DNA of 34,731 nt from Pseudomonas sp. NBRC 111124 (GCF_001320245.1 NZ_BCBA01000072.1:1-34731); one strand, 5' to 3'. Shown: positions 17,386 through 26,543, counted from the stretch's first letter. Made by a program: numbers and translations. The notes: generated by a model from the sequence alone, not told the origin.

Positions 17386-18285
17386 TCATTGTGCACTGCG
17401 CGCACGTGCCACCCGCGAACCGTTGGCCCGGCCCAGCACAGCGCTGATGCGCTGACCGGCGGCGATCAGCCGGTCGAGGTCAATACCGGTTTCGATGCCC
17501 AGGCCCTGCAGCAGGTACAGCACATCCTCAGTGGCGATATTGCCGGTAGCGCCCTTGGCATAAGGGCAGCCACCCAGGCCGGCGACCGAGCTGTCGAATA
17601 CGTTGATGCCTTCGAGCAGGCTGGCATATACGTTGGCCAGGGCCTGGCCATAGGTGTCGTGGAAATGGCCGGCCAGTTGCGCGCGTGGCACCACGGCCGA
17701 TACCGCCTCGAACAACCGACGAGTGTCGCCGGCGGTACCGGTGCCGATGGTGTCCCCCAGCGATACCTCATAGCAGCCCATGTCGTGCAGGGCCCTGGCC
17801 ACCGGTGCTACCTGCTCGGCGCTGACCTTGCCTTCATAAGGACAGCCCAGCACGCAGGACACGTAACCGCGCACCCGCACGCCGTGGCTGCGCGCAGCCT
17901 CCATGATCGGTTCGAAGCGCTGCAGGCTTTCGCTGATCGAGCAGTTGATATTGCGCTGGGAGAAGGCCTCGGAAGCGGCGGCGAACACCGCCACTTCCTT
18001 CACCCCGGCCGCTACGGCGTCCTCGAAACCACGTAGATTGGGCGCCAGCGCGGCATAGGTAACACCGGCACGCTGCTGGATGCCGGCGAACACGTCGGCG
18101 GAGCCGGCCATCTGCGGCACCCATTTGGGCGAGACGAAGCTGCCGACTTCGATATAGCTCAGCCCGGCGTCGGTCAGGTCGTCGACCAGGCGCACCTTGT
18201 CGGCGACGCTGATGGGCTGGGCTTCGTTCTGCAGGCCGTCGCGGGGGCCGACTTCGACCAGGCGGACTGTTGCGGGCATGGGCAT
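17386..18285 (-). CDS. mvaB: Hydroxymethylglutaryl-CoA lyase
   Basis: This 299-residue TIM-barrel lyase cleaves HMG-CoA to acetoacetate and acetyl-CoA, the last step of leucine breakdown. Arg15-Asp16 lie in VGPRDGLQN, the metal-binding His207 and His209 in GHFHDTYGQ, and catalytic Cys240 in the signature GLGGCPYAKGATGN. The start ATG has a clear AGGAA site overlapping the end of the merR gene, whose stop lies 13 bp upstream, so the two are co-transcribed. The genes for the earlier leucine steps (isovaleryl-CoA dehydrogenase, methylcrotonyl-CoA carboxylase, hydratase) are not here. Confidence 0.95.
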   Translation of the reverse strand: MPMPATVRLVEVGPRDGLQNEAQPISVADKVRLVDDLTDAGLSYIEVGSFVSPKWVPQMAGSADVFAGIQQRAGVTYAALAPNLRGFEDAVAAGVKEVAVFAAASEAFSQRNINCSISESLQRFEPIMEAARSHGVRVRGYVSCVLGCPYEGKVSAEQVAPVARALHDMGCYEVSLGDTIGTGTAGDTRRLFEAVSAVVPRAQLAGHFHDTYGQALANVYASLLEGINVFDSSVAGLGGCPYAKGATGNIATEDVLYLLQGLGIETGIDLDRLIAAGQRISAVLGRANGSRVARARSAQ

Positions 18286-18298
18286 GGTGGGGTTCCTG

Positions 18299-18697
18299 TC
18301 AGCGTTTGTCGTTGTTGTTCAGGGTGGCAGCCAGGGCCTGTTCGCAGCGCTCCTGGGCGGTGTCCAGTTCCAGCTGCATCTGGTGGATGTCGAGCATCTG
18401 CTGTTCTAGCTGGGCGCGTCGCTCGGCAATCTTCGCCAGCATGCTGTGCAGCTGCTTGAGGTTGCCGCTGGAGGGGTCGTACAGCTCAATCAGCTCCCGG
18501 CATTCGGCCAGCGAGAAACCGATGCGCTTGCCACGCAGGATGAGCTTCAGGCTGACCTTGTCGCGGGCCGAATAGATGCGCTCCAGGCCACGCCGCTCGG
18601 GGCTGAGCAGGCCCTGTTCCTCATAGAAGCGGATGGCGCGGGTGGTGATGTCCAGTTCGCGGGAGAGGTCGGAGATGCTGTAGGTCTGGCTGCTCAT
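18299..18697 (-). CDS. liuR: MerR family regulator, LiuR-like
   Basis: This 132-residue MerR protein has an N-terminal winged helix (YSISDLSRELDITTRAIRFYEEQGLL, residues 6-31), a RERIY-type wing and a C-terminal coiled coil (about 85-120). It has no metal-binding cysteines. Such a MerR gene directly upstream of HMG-CoA lyase is the arrangement of LiuR, the repressor of branched-chain amino acid catabolism in proteobacteria. A matching palindromic operator lies about 45 bp before its start, suggesting autoregulation of liuR-mvaB. The family is firm; the LiuR identity is inferred from neighbour and operator. Confidence 0.82.
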   Translation of the reverse strand: MSSQTYSISDLSRELDITTRAIRFYEEQGLLSPERRGLERIYSARDKVSLKLILRGKRIGFSLAECRELIELYDPSSGNLKQLHSMLAKIAERRAQLEQQMLDIHQMQLELDTAQERCEQALAATLNNNDKR

Positions 18698-18739
18698 GCT
18701 AGGGCTCGGCGTGGGGTATGCCGATATCCTGAGGGTAGG

Positions 18740-18755
18740 TTTACGTTTACGTCAA
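18740..18755 (-). promoter_or_regulatory. Probable LiuR operator
   Basis: The minus strand reads TTGACGTAAACGTAAA, an imperfect palindrome with half-sites TTGACGT and ACGTAAA matching at six of seven positions. As I recall, LiuR sites have this ACGT-centred form. The first six bases, TTGACG, also resemble a -35 box, but I find no confident -10 downstream. The site sits five bases beyond the stop of the pobR-like gene and upstream of liuR. Confidence 0.6.
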
Positions 18756-18760
18756 GCAGA

Positions 18761-19639
18761 TCAGTCGGGCTGCGCCGCGCGTCGGTAGCCATTGGGCGTC
18801 TGCCCGCTCAGGCGCTTGAAGAAACGGGCGAAGTAGGTTGGGTCGCTGAAGCCCAGGCTGTCCGACAGCTGGCCGATGCTCATGCGGGTATAGATGAGGT
18901 TGCGCCGTGCCTCCAGCAGCAGGCGCTGGTGGATAACCTGCAACGCGGTCTGCCCGCTGAGTGCTCGGCACAGCTGGTTGAGCTGCAGGCTGTGGATGTT
19001 CAGGCGCGCGGCGAAGTCTTCCACCGACAGGTGCTCGCGGTAATGCGCCTCGACCAGGCGCAGGTACTGCCCGAGCAACTGCCGGTCACGTTCATCACGG
19101 TTGCGTGGGGCCTGCCCCAGTTGCTGACGGCGGCTGATCCACACCATCAGCGCGGTCACCAGTGCTTCGAGCATGGTCGCGCGCGCGGGGGCGTTGTCCT
19201 GATATTCCTGCTGCAGCGTTTCGATCAGACCGCGCAGTCGCACGCGGTCCTTGCCCAGCGGGTAACACGCCGCTTTCGCCAACACCCCCAGCGGCGCACC
19301 CAGGCGCTGTTCCAGGTCGGCCACCAGCGCGGTGCCGAAGGTCAGCACATGGCCCTGGATATCGGCACTGAAGCGAAAGCCATGCACGGTCAGCGGCGGA
19401 ACCACTTGTATCGCAGCTTCGAGAAGGGTGCTGCGCACGCCCTCGATTTCCACCTGAGCCTCGCCGCGCTGCACGTACAGCAACTGGAACAGCTCGGCGT
19501 GCTGGTGTGGCTTGATCTCCCAGTGGTGCAGGCGACTGCGCGCCGGGATCGACTCGCAATGCAGGAGGTCGGTGCCCGGCCAGTGCTGGTTTTCGCCATA
19601 TAACTGAAACAGCGGGACGCCGGGGAGGGTGGATTTCAT
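18761..19639 (-). CDS. pobR: AraC/XylS family regulator of pobA
   Basis: This 292-residue protein has an N-terminal cupin-like sensor (about 20-110, with HHWEIKPHQHAELFQLLYV) and a C-terminal double helix-turn-helix (about 190-288, with LGFSDPTYFARFFKRLSGQTPNGYRR). It is divergent from pobA, 130 bp apart, the standard arrangement of the 4-hydroxybenzoate-responsive activator in Pseudomonas (called PobR or PobC; unlike the IclR-type PobR of Acinetobacter). It presumably activates pobA when 4-hydroxybenzoate is present. No second target is seen in the window. Confidence 0.88.
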   Translation of the reverse strand: MKSTLPGVPLFQLYGENQHWPGTDLLHCESIPARSRLHHWEIKPHQHAELFQLLYVQRGEAQVEIEGVRSTLLEAAIQVVPPLTVHGFRFSADIQGHVLTFGTALVADLEQRLGAPLGVLAKAACYPLGKDRVRLRGLIETLQQEYQDNAPARATMLEALVTALMVWISRRQQLGQAPRNRDERDRQLLGQYLRLVEAHYREHLSVEDFAARLNIHSLQLNQLCRALSGQTALQVIHQRLLLEARRNLIYTRMSIGQLSDSLGFSDPTYFARFFKRLSGQTPNGYRRAAQPD

Positions 19640-19769
19640 CTCGTGATTGCCTGTCCGTTAATCGAACGGTTTTTGTAAAAGTGCATTTTTTGCATCGGAT
19701 AGCACACATTATTGGCCGTTATTGCCAGTAAAAATGCAAGGGCAAACCCTCTCGAACGAGATAAAAACA
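19640..19769. promoter_or_regulatory. pobR/pobA divergent control region
   Basis: This 130-bp gap between the two start codons is A/T-rich in the middle and contains the short inverted repeat TGCA-TTTTT-TGCA near 19682-19695. I see no strong sigma-70 promoter for pobA, as expected for an AraC-activated promoter. Confidence 0.45.
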
Positions 19770-20957
19770 ATGAACACTCAGGTTGCAATCATCGGTGCAG
19801 GTCCGTCCGGCCTGCTGCTCGGCCAGTTGCTGCACAAGGCGGGCATCGACACCGTCATCCTCGAACGCCAGACCCCCGAATACGTGCTCGGCCGCATCCG
19901 CGCCGGGGTGCTTGAGCAAGGCACCGTCGACCTGCTGCGCGAAGCCGGCGTCGCCGAGCGCATGGACCGCGAAGGCCTGGTCCATGAAGGTGTCGAACTG
20001 CTGGTCGCTGGCCGTCGCCAGCGCCTGGACCTGAAGGGCTTGACCGGCGGCAAGACGGTGATGGTCTATGGCCAGACCGAAGTCACCTGCGACCTCATGC
20101 AGGCCCGCGAAGCCAGCGGTGCGCCGATCATCTACTCTGCCAGTAACGTGCAACCGCACGAACTCAAGGATGAGCGGCCCTACGTGACCTTTGAAAAGGA
20201 CGGCCAGACCCACCGCCTGGACTGCGACTATATCGCCGGCTGTGATGGCTTCCATGGCGTCTCGCGCAAGAGCATCCCTGAAGGCGTGCTCAAGGAATAC
20301 GAACGGGTCTACCCGTTCGGCTGGCTGGGCATGCTGTCCGATACGCCACCGGTCAACCACGAATTGATCTACGCCCACCACGAACGCGGTTTCTCGCTGT
20401 GCAGCCAGCGCTCGCAGACGCGCAGCCGCTACTACCTGCAGGTGCCGCTGGACGAGCGGGTGGAAGACTGGTCCGACGAGCGCTTCTGGAACGAGCTCAA
20501 GGCGCGCCTGCCCGAAGACGTGGCACGGCAGCTGGTCACCGGGCCTGCGCTGGAAAAGAGCATCGCACCCCTGCGCAGCCTGGTGGTCGAGCCGATGCAG
20601 TACGGCCACCTGTTCCTGGTCGGCGATGCCGCGCACATCGTTCCGCCGACTGGCGCCAAGGGCCTGAACCTTGCGGCTTCCGATGTCAATTACCTGTACC
20701 GGATCCTGGTCAAGGTGTACCGCGAGGGGCGTATCGACCTGCTGCAGCAGTACTCGCCGCTGGCCCTGCGCCGGGTATGGAAGGGCGAGCGCTTCAGCTG
20801 GTTCATGACCCAGTTGCTGCATGACTTTGGCGAACATAAGGATGCGTGGGACCAGAAGATGCAGGAGGCCGACCGCGAGTACTTCCTGACATCGCCGGCG
20901 GGGTTGGTGAACATTGCCGAGAACTATGTGGGGTTGCCGTACGAAGAGGTGGCCTGA
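19770..20957 (+). CDS. pobA: 4-Hydroxybenzoate 3-monooxygenase (p-hydroxybenzoate hydroxylase)
   Basis: This 395-residue FAD monooxygenase converts 4-hydroxybenzoate to protocatechuate with NADPH and O2, feeding the beta-ketoadipate route. The dinucleotide motif GAGPSG is at 9-14, Arg44 in GRIRAG, and the DG motif at 159-160. The substrate residues Tyr201, Ser212, Arg214, Arg220 and Tyr222 fall at exactly the positions of the well-studied P. fluorescens enzyme. One extra residue near LLHDFGEHKD shifts the equivalent of Tyr385 to 386. The open frame extends 16 codons upstream, but the ATG at 19770 gives the family N terminus MNTQVAIIGAGPSG. It is monocistronic and divergent from its regulator. 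Confidence 0.97.
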   Translation: MNTQVAIIGAGPSGLLLGQLLHKAGIDTVILERQTPEYVLGRIRAGVLEQGTVDLLREAGVAERMDREGLVHEGVELLVAGRRQRLDLKGLTGGKTVMVYGQTEVTCDLMQAREASGAPIIYSASNVQPHELKDERPYVTFEKDGQTHRLDCDYIAGCDGFHGVSRKSIPEGVLKEYERVYPFGWLGMLSDTPPVNHELIYAHHERGFSLCSQRSQTRSRYYLQVPLDERVEDWSDERFWNELKARLPEDVARQLVTGPALEKSIAPLRSLVVEPMQYGHLFLVGDAAHIVPPTGAKGLNLAASDVNYLYRILVKVYREGRIDLLQQYSPLALRRVWKGERFSWFMTQLLHDFGEHKDAWDQKMQEADREYFLTSPAGLVNIAENYVGLPYEEVA

Positions 20958-20983
20958 CGCCAGGTCTGGAGTTCGACACCAAA

Positions 20984-21072
20984 CCTGTGGGAGCGGGCAA
21001 GCCCGCGAACACCGGCGAAGCCGGTGCCAGGCTCCGCGGCGTCTGTTTCGCGGGCACGCCCGCTCCCACAGG
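20984..21072. repeat. Inverted pair of P. putida REP elements
   Basis: Arm one (20984-21009) and the reverse complement of arm two (21047-21072) agree at 24 of 26 bases, both built on CCTGTGGGAGCGGGC. A GC-rich centre lies between them. The pair sits between the convergent ends of pobA and the ankyrin gene, the usual place for REP pairs, where it can act as a shared transcription stop or mRNA stabiliser. Confidence 0.9.
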
Positions 21073-21085
21073 AACTGTGCAGGCC

Positions 21086-21736
21086 TCAGTGGCTGAGTAG
21101 CTGCACCATCTCTTGGTAGCCCCGCTGGCGCGCATGCTCCAGCGCGGTCACCCCGTCCTTGTCGGCAATCTGCCGATCCGCCCCCGCTGCCAGCAGGCGC
21201 CGGACGATCTCCACATGGCGCGAGCCACCATCGCCGAGGATCACGGCTTCCAGCAGCGCGGTCCAGTGCAGGCGGTTCAGGTGATTCACGTCCACCCCCG
21301 CATCGATCAGCATCTGCACGGTCTCCACATGCCCGCGCTCGGCGGCCGGGATCAGTGCGGTGCCGCCGTAGCGGTTGGTGCTCTTGAGGTCGGCACCATG
21401 GCTCAGCGTCAGCTGCAGGATCTCATTCAAGCCACGCGCCCCCGCATACAGGTACGGGCTGTCGTCGATGTTGTCCTTGGCGTTCACGTCGGCACCGGCC
21501 TCGATCAGCGCTTTCGCTGCCGCGACCTGGTTGCCATGGGTGGCCACCAGCAAGGCAGTGCGCCCCTGGCCATCACGGCTCTCCAGCCCGGCGCCTTGCT
21601 TGAGCAGCTGTTGCAGGCGGGTGACTTCATTGTGCGCGGCGGCATTGTGCAACTGCTTGTCCATGGCGGCGGTCTCGGCGTGGGCGGTAAGGCTGGTAAA
21701 AAGGGCGAGGGCCAGGGCGGTAAGGGGTAAACGCAT
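21086..21736 (-). CDS. Exported ankyrin-repeat protein
   Basis: This 216-residue protein has a signal peptide (MRLPLTALALALFTSLTAHA, residues 1-20) followed by about five ankyrin repeats covering the rest. Examples are DGQGRTALLVATHGNQVAAAKALIEAGADVN in pieces, RYGGTALIPAAERGHVETVQMLIDAGVDVN, and a last one starting DKDGVTALEHARQRG. The frame is open further upstream, but the ATG at 21736 is preceded by AGGAG at good distance and by the signal sequence. Such periplasmic ankyrin proteins often accompany catalase or other envelope enzymes; here it is divergent from gamma-glutamyltransferase, 117 bp away. The partner is unknown. Confidence 0.88.
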   Translation of the reverse strand: MRLPLTALALALFTSLTAHAETAAMDKQLHNAAAHNEVTRLQQLLKQGAGLESRDGQGRTALLVATHGNQVAAAKALIEAGADVNAKDNIDDSPYLYAGARGLNEILQLTLSHGADLKSTNRYGGTALIPAAERGHVETVQMLIDAGVDVNHLNRLHWTALLEAVILGDGGSRHVEIVRRLLAAGADRQIADKDGVTALEHARQRGYQEMVQLLSH

Positions 21737-21853
21737 GGCGAGGGCTCCTGAATGACCTGCTCGTATCCTAGAAAAATCACCCCAGGGGTTGAAGTTAAGA
21801 ATGTGCATGACCCACAGTGGCCCGCTTGATAGGTAAAGGCAGGATGCACGCCG

Positions 21854-23644
21854 ATGAGATTTTCCACAGCGCTGATCACCACCTTGTGCCTGGCCACCAC
21901 CAGTGGCGTTACCTGGGCCGACCAGCTGCTGCCCACACCACCGGAGCTGGAATCCGGCTACCGCAGCGGCCTGCAGCCGGTACACGCCAGCCGGCACATG
22001 GTGGCAGCCGCCAATCCGCTTGCCAGCGAGGCGGGCCGGGCAATGCTGCGTGCCGGTGGCAGCGCCATCGACGCCGCAATCGCCATGCAGATGGTGCTGA
22101 CACTGGTCGAGCCGCAGTCCAGTGGCATTGGCGGTGGGGCATTCATCCTGTACTGGGATGGCCAGCGCGTGCAGGCATTCGACGGCCGCGAAGCCGCGCC
22201 GGCAGGGGTGACGGACAGGCTGTTCCTGCAAGCGGACGGCTCGCCCCTGTCATTCCGATCCGCGCAGATCGGTGGTCGCTCGGTAGGGGTACCGGGCGTG
22301 CTGCGGGCGCTGAAACTGGCCCATGATCAACACGGCAAGCTGCCGTGGAAGGACCTGTTTGTGCCAGCCATCGCGCTGGCGCGCAATGGCTTCGCGGTGT
22401 CCGAACGGCTGCACACGCTGGTGGCCGGCGACCCCTTCATCGCCCGCTCACCGGCCATGGCGCGTTACTTCCTGGATGACCGTGGCGAGCCGCTGGCAGT
22501 CGGTACGATCCTGCGCAACCCGGCGCTGGCGCAGACTTTCGAGCGCATTGCAGAGCAGGGCGTCGATGCTTTCTACAAGGGTGAGATTGCCGAAGCCATG
22601 GTGGCTGAAGTGCGCAACCACGCCAATGCCGGGCAGTTGTCGCTTGATGATCTGCGTCGTTACCAGGCCAAGGAGCGCGAGCCGGTCTGCGGTCCGTACA
22701 AGGCTTGGAAGATTTGCGGCATGCCACCACCGTCGTCCGGCGGGGTGACAGTGTTGCAGACCCTGGGCATTCTTGATGCCCTGCAGCACGCCTCGGCACA
22801 ACGCAACCTGGCCAACCTGCCGCCGCGCAAGGTGCCCTCCGTGGCGGGGCTGGAACCCGCGCCGCAGGCCGTGCACCTGATCGCCGAAGCCGAGCGCCTG
22901 GCCTACGCCGACCGTGCGCAGTACCTGGCCGACAGCGATTACGCGCCAGTGCCGGTCAAGGCATTGCTCGACCCAGCCTACCTCGCCGAGCGTGCCAAGC
23001 GGGTCGGCGAGCACAGCATGAAGCACGCCCGCCCCGGCACCCCGCAGGGTGCCAATCTGGCGCTGGCGCCCGACCGCTCACCGCTGCGGATTGCCACCTC
23101 GCACCTGTCTGCCGTCGATGACAGCGGCCAGGCCCTGGCCATGACCACGTCGGTGGAATCGGCCTTCGGTTCGCACCTGATGGTTGGCGGCTTCTTGCTG
23201 AACAACCACCTGACCGACTTTTCCTTTCTGCCCGCGGAGAACGGCAAGCCGGTGGCCAACCGGGTGCAGCCCGGCAAGCGCCCGCTGTCGGCGATGGCGC
23301 CAACCCTGGTGTTCTCGCGTGCCTCCGGCGAGCTGGTGGCGAGCCTCGGTTCCCCCGGCGGTTCGCAGATCATTGGCTACGTGAACAAGGCGCTCATCGG
23401 CCTGCTGGACTGGCATCTCGACCCGCAGCAGGCGGCCAACTTGCCCAATTTCGGCAGCCGCAATGTCGGGACCGAAGTGGAGGCGGGGCTGGCCAGCCCG
23501 GCACTCATCCGCCAGTTGAGCGCCTGGGGCCATGAAGTTACCCCGATGACCATGACCAGTGGCATGCAGATCATCCAGCGCACTCCCGAGGGGTGGGCCG
23601 GCGGTGCCGACCCGCGGCGTGAAGGCGTGGCCCTCGGCGACTAG
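21854..23644 (+). CDS. ggt: Gamma-glutamyltransferase (periplasmic Ntn hydrolase)
   Basis: This 596-residue precursor has an N-terminal signal (about 1-22) and is expected to self-cleave into large and small subunits before Thr415. The segment ATSHLSAVD (414-422) corresponds to TTHYSVVD of E. coli, where the Thr is the nucleophile. Other family marks are GIGGGAF (91-97), DGREAAP (110-116), PPPSSGG (291-297) and the small-subunit segment SPGGSQ (500-505). It hydrolyses glutathione and gamma-glutamyl compounds in the periplasm. The second residue of the small subunit is Ser instead of the more common Thr, a conservative change. It appears monocistronic. Confidence 0.93.
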   Translation: MRFSTALITTLCLATTSGVTWADQLLPTPPELESGYRSGLQPVHASRHMVAAANPLASEAGRAMLRAGGSAIDAAIAMQMVLTLVEPQSSGIGGGAFILYWDGQRVQAFDGREAAPAGVTDRLFLQADGSPLSFRSAQIGGRSVGVPGVLRALKLAHDQHGKLPWKDLFVPAIALARNGFAVSERLHTLVAGDPFIARSPAMARYFLDDRGEPLAVGTILRNPALAQTFERIAEQGVDAFYKGEIAEAMVAEVRNHANAGQLSLDDLRRYQAKEREPVCGPYKAWKICGMPPPSSGGVTVLQTLGILDALQHASAQRNLANLPPRKVPSVAGLEPAPQAVHLIAEAERLAYADRAQYLADSDYAPVPVKALLDPAYLAERAKRVGEHSMKHARPGTPQGANLALAPDRSPLRIATSHLSAVDDSGQALAMTTSVESAFGSHLMVGGFLLNNHLTDFSFLPAENGKPVANRVQPGKRPLSAMAPTLVFSRASGELVASLGSPGGSQIIGYVNKALIGLLDWHLDPQQAANLPNFGSRNVGTEVEAGLASPALIRQLSAWGHEVTPMTMTSGMQIIQRTPEGWAGGADPRREGVALGD

Positions 23645-23709
23645 CGCGTTGCCGGGCCGAAAGAGGCGTGATAGAAGTCAGTCTTGTCATTCAGTAGTTG
23701 AATACCAAG

Positions 23710-24591
23710 ATGTCCATCAGCGTTAAATCGAATAGAGCCCTGTTCGACCTCGACCTGCTGCGTGCCATTGTCGTGGTGGCCGATTGCGGCAGCTTCACCA
23801 CCGCTGCCGCGCGCCTGCATTCGACCCAATCGACCATCAGCCAGAAGGTGCGCCGCCTCGAAGACATGGTCGGCCACCGCCTGCTGGTGCGCGGCAACCG
23901 CGACGTGTTGCCGACCGACGCCGGGCAGACCCTGCTCGGCTATGCCCGGCACATGCTGGCGCTGAACGACCAGATGCTCGAAGCGCTTGCCGGGGCCATG
24001 GTCGGCGTCACCGTGCGCCTGGGCGTGCCCGAGGACTTTGTCGGCGGGCGCACCACCAACGCGCTGTCGGCGTTCAGCCGCCTGCACCCGCAGGTCAAGC
24101 TGGAGGTCACCAGCGGCCTGTGCCGGGACCTCAGCCAGGCCTACGATAACGGCGAGCTCGACCTCGTGCTGCTCAAGCAGCGACGCAACAGCCGCGAGGG
24201 CGTGGCCTGCTGGCCCGAGCGCCTGCAGTGGATCGACAGTGCGCGCCTGCCGGCATTCGAGCTCGACCCGATCCCGTTGGTGACCTTCCCGCCGCGCGGG
24301 CTGTACCGCGAAGACATGATCAGTGCCATCGAAGGCATGGGCCGGCGCTGGCGCATCAGTTTCACCAGCTCCAGCCTGAGCGGTATCCAGGCGGCCGTGG
24401 CCGACGGCATGGGCATCAGCCTGCTGCCACCGCGGGCGGCGACCGGCGAACACCGGGTGCTGGGGCAGGCACAGGGGTTGCCGGAGGTGGACAGCTACGA
24501 GATCGTCATCGTGCACAAGCCGACGGCGGATGTGATGGTCAAAGATCTGGCCGAGGTGATGAGCCAGTTGCTGGCCGGGGGAGGGATCTGA
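23710..24591 (+). CDS. LysR family transcriptional regulator
   Basis: This 293-residue LysR protein has an N-terminal winged helix (about 8-66: LLRAIVVVADCGSFTTAAARLHSTQSTISQKVRRLE in consecutive segments) and a substrate-binding domain to the end. An upstream TTG at 23698 would add four residues; ATG at 23710 is preferred, though neither has a clear ribosome site. It lies 65 bp after ggt on the same strand and converges on dctM, so it has no divergent partner to reveal its target. It is not a close match to the itcR product at the other end of the itaconate cluster. Confidence 0.88.
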   Translation: MSISVKSNRALFDLDLLRAIVVVADCGSFTTAAARLHSTQSTISQKVRRLEDMVGHRLLVRGNRDVLPTDAGQTLLGYARHMLALNDQMLEALAGAMVGVTVRLGVPEDFVGGRTTNALSAFSRLHPQVKLEVTSGLCRDLSQAYDNGELDLVLLKQRRNSREGVACWPERLQWIDSARLPAFELDPIPLVTFPPRGLYREDMISAIEGMGRRWRISFTSSSLSGIQAAVADGMGISLLPPRAATGEHRVLGQAQGLPEVDSYEIVIVHKPTADVMVKDLAEVMSQLLAGGGI

Positions 24592-24627
24592 TCCCAACCC
24601 CGGCCTTATCGCGGGTAACGCCAAGCG

Positions 24628-25911
24628 CTACGGCATGCCCAACCACTCCGGCAACGCCAGCGAGATGAACGGCACATAGGTCACCAGCACCAGGAACAAC
24701 AGCAGGATCGACAGCCACGGCAGCGCCGCGCGAATCGTCTGCCCCAGGGTCAGCCCGGTGACCGCCGAGGTGACGAACAGGTTGAGCCCCACCGGTGGGT
24801 GCACCAGGCCGATCTCCATGTTCACCACCATCACGATGCCCAAGTGAATCGGGTCGATACCCAGCTTCATGGCGATCGGGAAGAAGATTGGCGCCAGGAT
24901 CAGGATGATCGCCGACGGTTCCATGAAGCTGCCGGCCACCAGCAGCACGATGTTGACCATGATCAGGAAGCCGATCGGCGTCAGCCCCTCGGACATCACC
25001 CACTGGGTGATCTGCTGGGGGATCTGCTCGGTGGTCAGCACATGGGCGAAAAGCATGGCGTTGGCGATGATGAACAGCAGCATGATGGTCAGCCGGCCCG
25101 ACTCCAGCAGCACTTTCGGGCAGTCACGCAGGCGCATGTCCTTGTACACGAACAGCGCGATGAACGCCGAGTACACCGCTGCCACGGCCGCCGCTTCGGT
25201 AGGGGTGAACATGCCGCTGTAGATGCCGCCGAGGATGATCACCAGCAGCAACAGGCCCCAGAACGCACGCCGGGCAGTAGCCAACCATTCGGCGAAGCTG
25301 GCCCGAGGTTGTGCCGGCAGCTTCTTGATGCGCGCGACGATGTAGATGGTGATCATCAGGAACACGCCAAGCAGAATGCCCGGTACCACGCCCGCCATGA
25401 ACAGCTTGCCGACTGAAGTCTCGGTCGCCGCCGAGTAGACCACCATGACGATCGACGGCGGGATCAGGATGCCCAGGGTGCCAGCGTTGCAGATGATCCC
25501 GGCGCCGAACTCGCGTGGGTAGCCGGAGCGCACCATGCCGGCCACGGCAATCGAGCCGACGGCGGCCACGGTGGCTGGCGACGAGCCCGACAGCGCAGCG
25601 AACAGCATGCACGCCAGCACAGCGGCAATCGCCAGGCCGCCACGTATGTGGCCGACGCAGGCGTTGGCAAAGTCGATCAGGCGCTGGGCCACGCCACCGG
25701 TGGTCATGAACGCGCCCGACAGCAGGAAGAACGGAATGGCCAGGAAGGTGTAGCTGTCGGAGGTCTCGAACAGCTTGATCGCCAGCGAGCTGAGCGAGTC
25801 CTGGCTGAACATCAGGATCGACAGCGCCCCCGACAGGCCCAGCGAGATGGCGATCGGCACGCCGAGGAACATGAACACGAACAGCAGCAGGAACAGGCAG
25901 ATAACCGTCAT
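24628..25911 (-). CDS. dctM: TRAP transporter large permease (DctM)
   Basis: This 427-residue protein of about twelve membrane helices is the transport subunit of a tripartite ATP-independent periplasmic system, driving dicarboxylate uptake by the sodium gradient. Typical segments are IPFFLLSGAFMTTGG, ALSGSSPATVAAVGSIA, GTLGILIPPSI and HPPVGLNLFVTSAV. Its ATG overlaps the dctQ stop by one base (TGATG), so translation is coupled. It is the last gene of the itaconate-linked transporter unit and equivalent to P. aeruginosa PA0886 by order. Confidence 0.95.
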   Translation of the reverse strand: MTVICLFLLLFVFMFLGVPIAISLGLSGALSILMFSQDSLSSLAIKLFETSDSYTFLAIPFFLLSGAFMTTGGVAQRLIDFANACVGHIRGGLAIAAVLACMLFAALSGSSPATVAAVGSIAVAGMVRSGYPREFGAGIICNAGTLGILIPPSIVMVVYSAATETSVGKLFMAGVVPGILLGVFLMITIYIVARIKKLPAQPRASFAEWLATARRAFWGLLLLVIILGGIYSGMFTPTEAAAVAAVYSAFIALFVYKDMRLRDCPKVLLESGRLTIMLLFIIANAMLFAHVLTTEQIPQQITQWVMSEGLTPIGFLIMVNIVLLVAGSFMEPSAIILILAPIFFPIAMKLGIDPIHLGIVMVVNMEIGLVHPPVGLNLFVTSAVTGLTLGQTIRAALPWLSILLLFLVLVTYVPFISLALPEWLGMP

Positions 25912-26543
25912 CAGTGGTGCTCCTCACCGGGGTTGGCCAGCTTGCTGGCTTCGGCAGCCTCGTCGGCCAGGCCCAGGCCGTACTGGCGGTGGGTGAACAG
26001 GCGGTAGAGGATTTCCAGGTAGCGGACGATCACCAGGGCAAAACCCAGCGGCACGATCAGCGCGATATGGCCGATCTTGATGCCGTAGCGGTCGAGGTCT
26101 TCGGCGCCGATGCCGGCCACCAGTACCGCGCTCACCCACTTGATGCTCGCCACCAGGAACAGCCCGGCGTAGGCCAGGCAGCAGGCGCAGGCGACCATCG
26201 CCAGCACCCGCTGCACCGGCTTCGAGGTGCGCCGCACCAGCACGTCGACGCCAAGGTGGCCGGCGGTGCGCACGCCGTAGGAAATCCCGAAGAAGATCAG
26301 CCAGCCAAACAGCGCCTTGGTCAGGGCGATACTCCAGGTCATGTCCTGGGCATAGGCCATCAGGTGGTCGCCGATACTGAGCAAGGCGTCGCTGGCGAAG
26401 GCCCAGTGGTCACTGAGCGTGTAGAACATCGTGTAGAGGTTGTTCAGTGCCACGTAGAGGAAAGTCACCAAGGTCATGGCCGCCAGGAGGAAGGCAATCA
26501 TGCCTTCCTCGAAGTGCTCCCAGACACGCCTGAGCGATTGCAT
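25911..26543 (-). CDS. dctQ: TRAP transporter small permease (DctQ)
   Basis: This 210-residue protein has four membrane helices, with the DctQ-type features of a long first helix (IAFLLAAMTLVTFLYVALNN) and a central GVRTAGHLGVDVLVRR segment. The frame is open upstream, but the ATG at 26543 follows GGAG with nine bases between and gives the family length. It begins 71 bp after the original stop of dctP and overlaps dctM. The protein is somewhat longer than average DctQ because of an extra hydrophilic loop (SDHWAFASDALLSIGDHLMA). Confidence 0.92.
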   Translation of the reverse strand: MQSLRRVWEHFEEGMIAFLLAAMTLVTFLYVALNNLYTMFYTLSDHWAFASDALLSIGDHLMAYAQDMTWSIALTKALFGWLIFFGISYGVRTAGHLGVDVLVRRTSKPVQRVLAMVACACCLAYAGLFLVASIKWVSAVLVAGIGAEDLDRYGIKIGHIALIVPLGFALVIVRYLEILYRLFTHRQYGLGLADEAAEASKLANPGEEHH

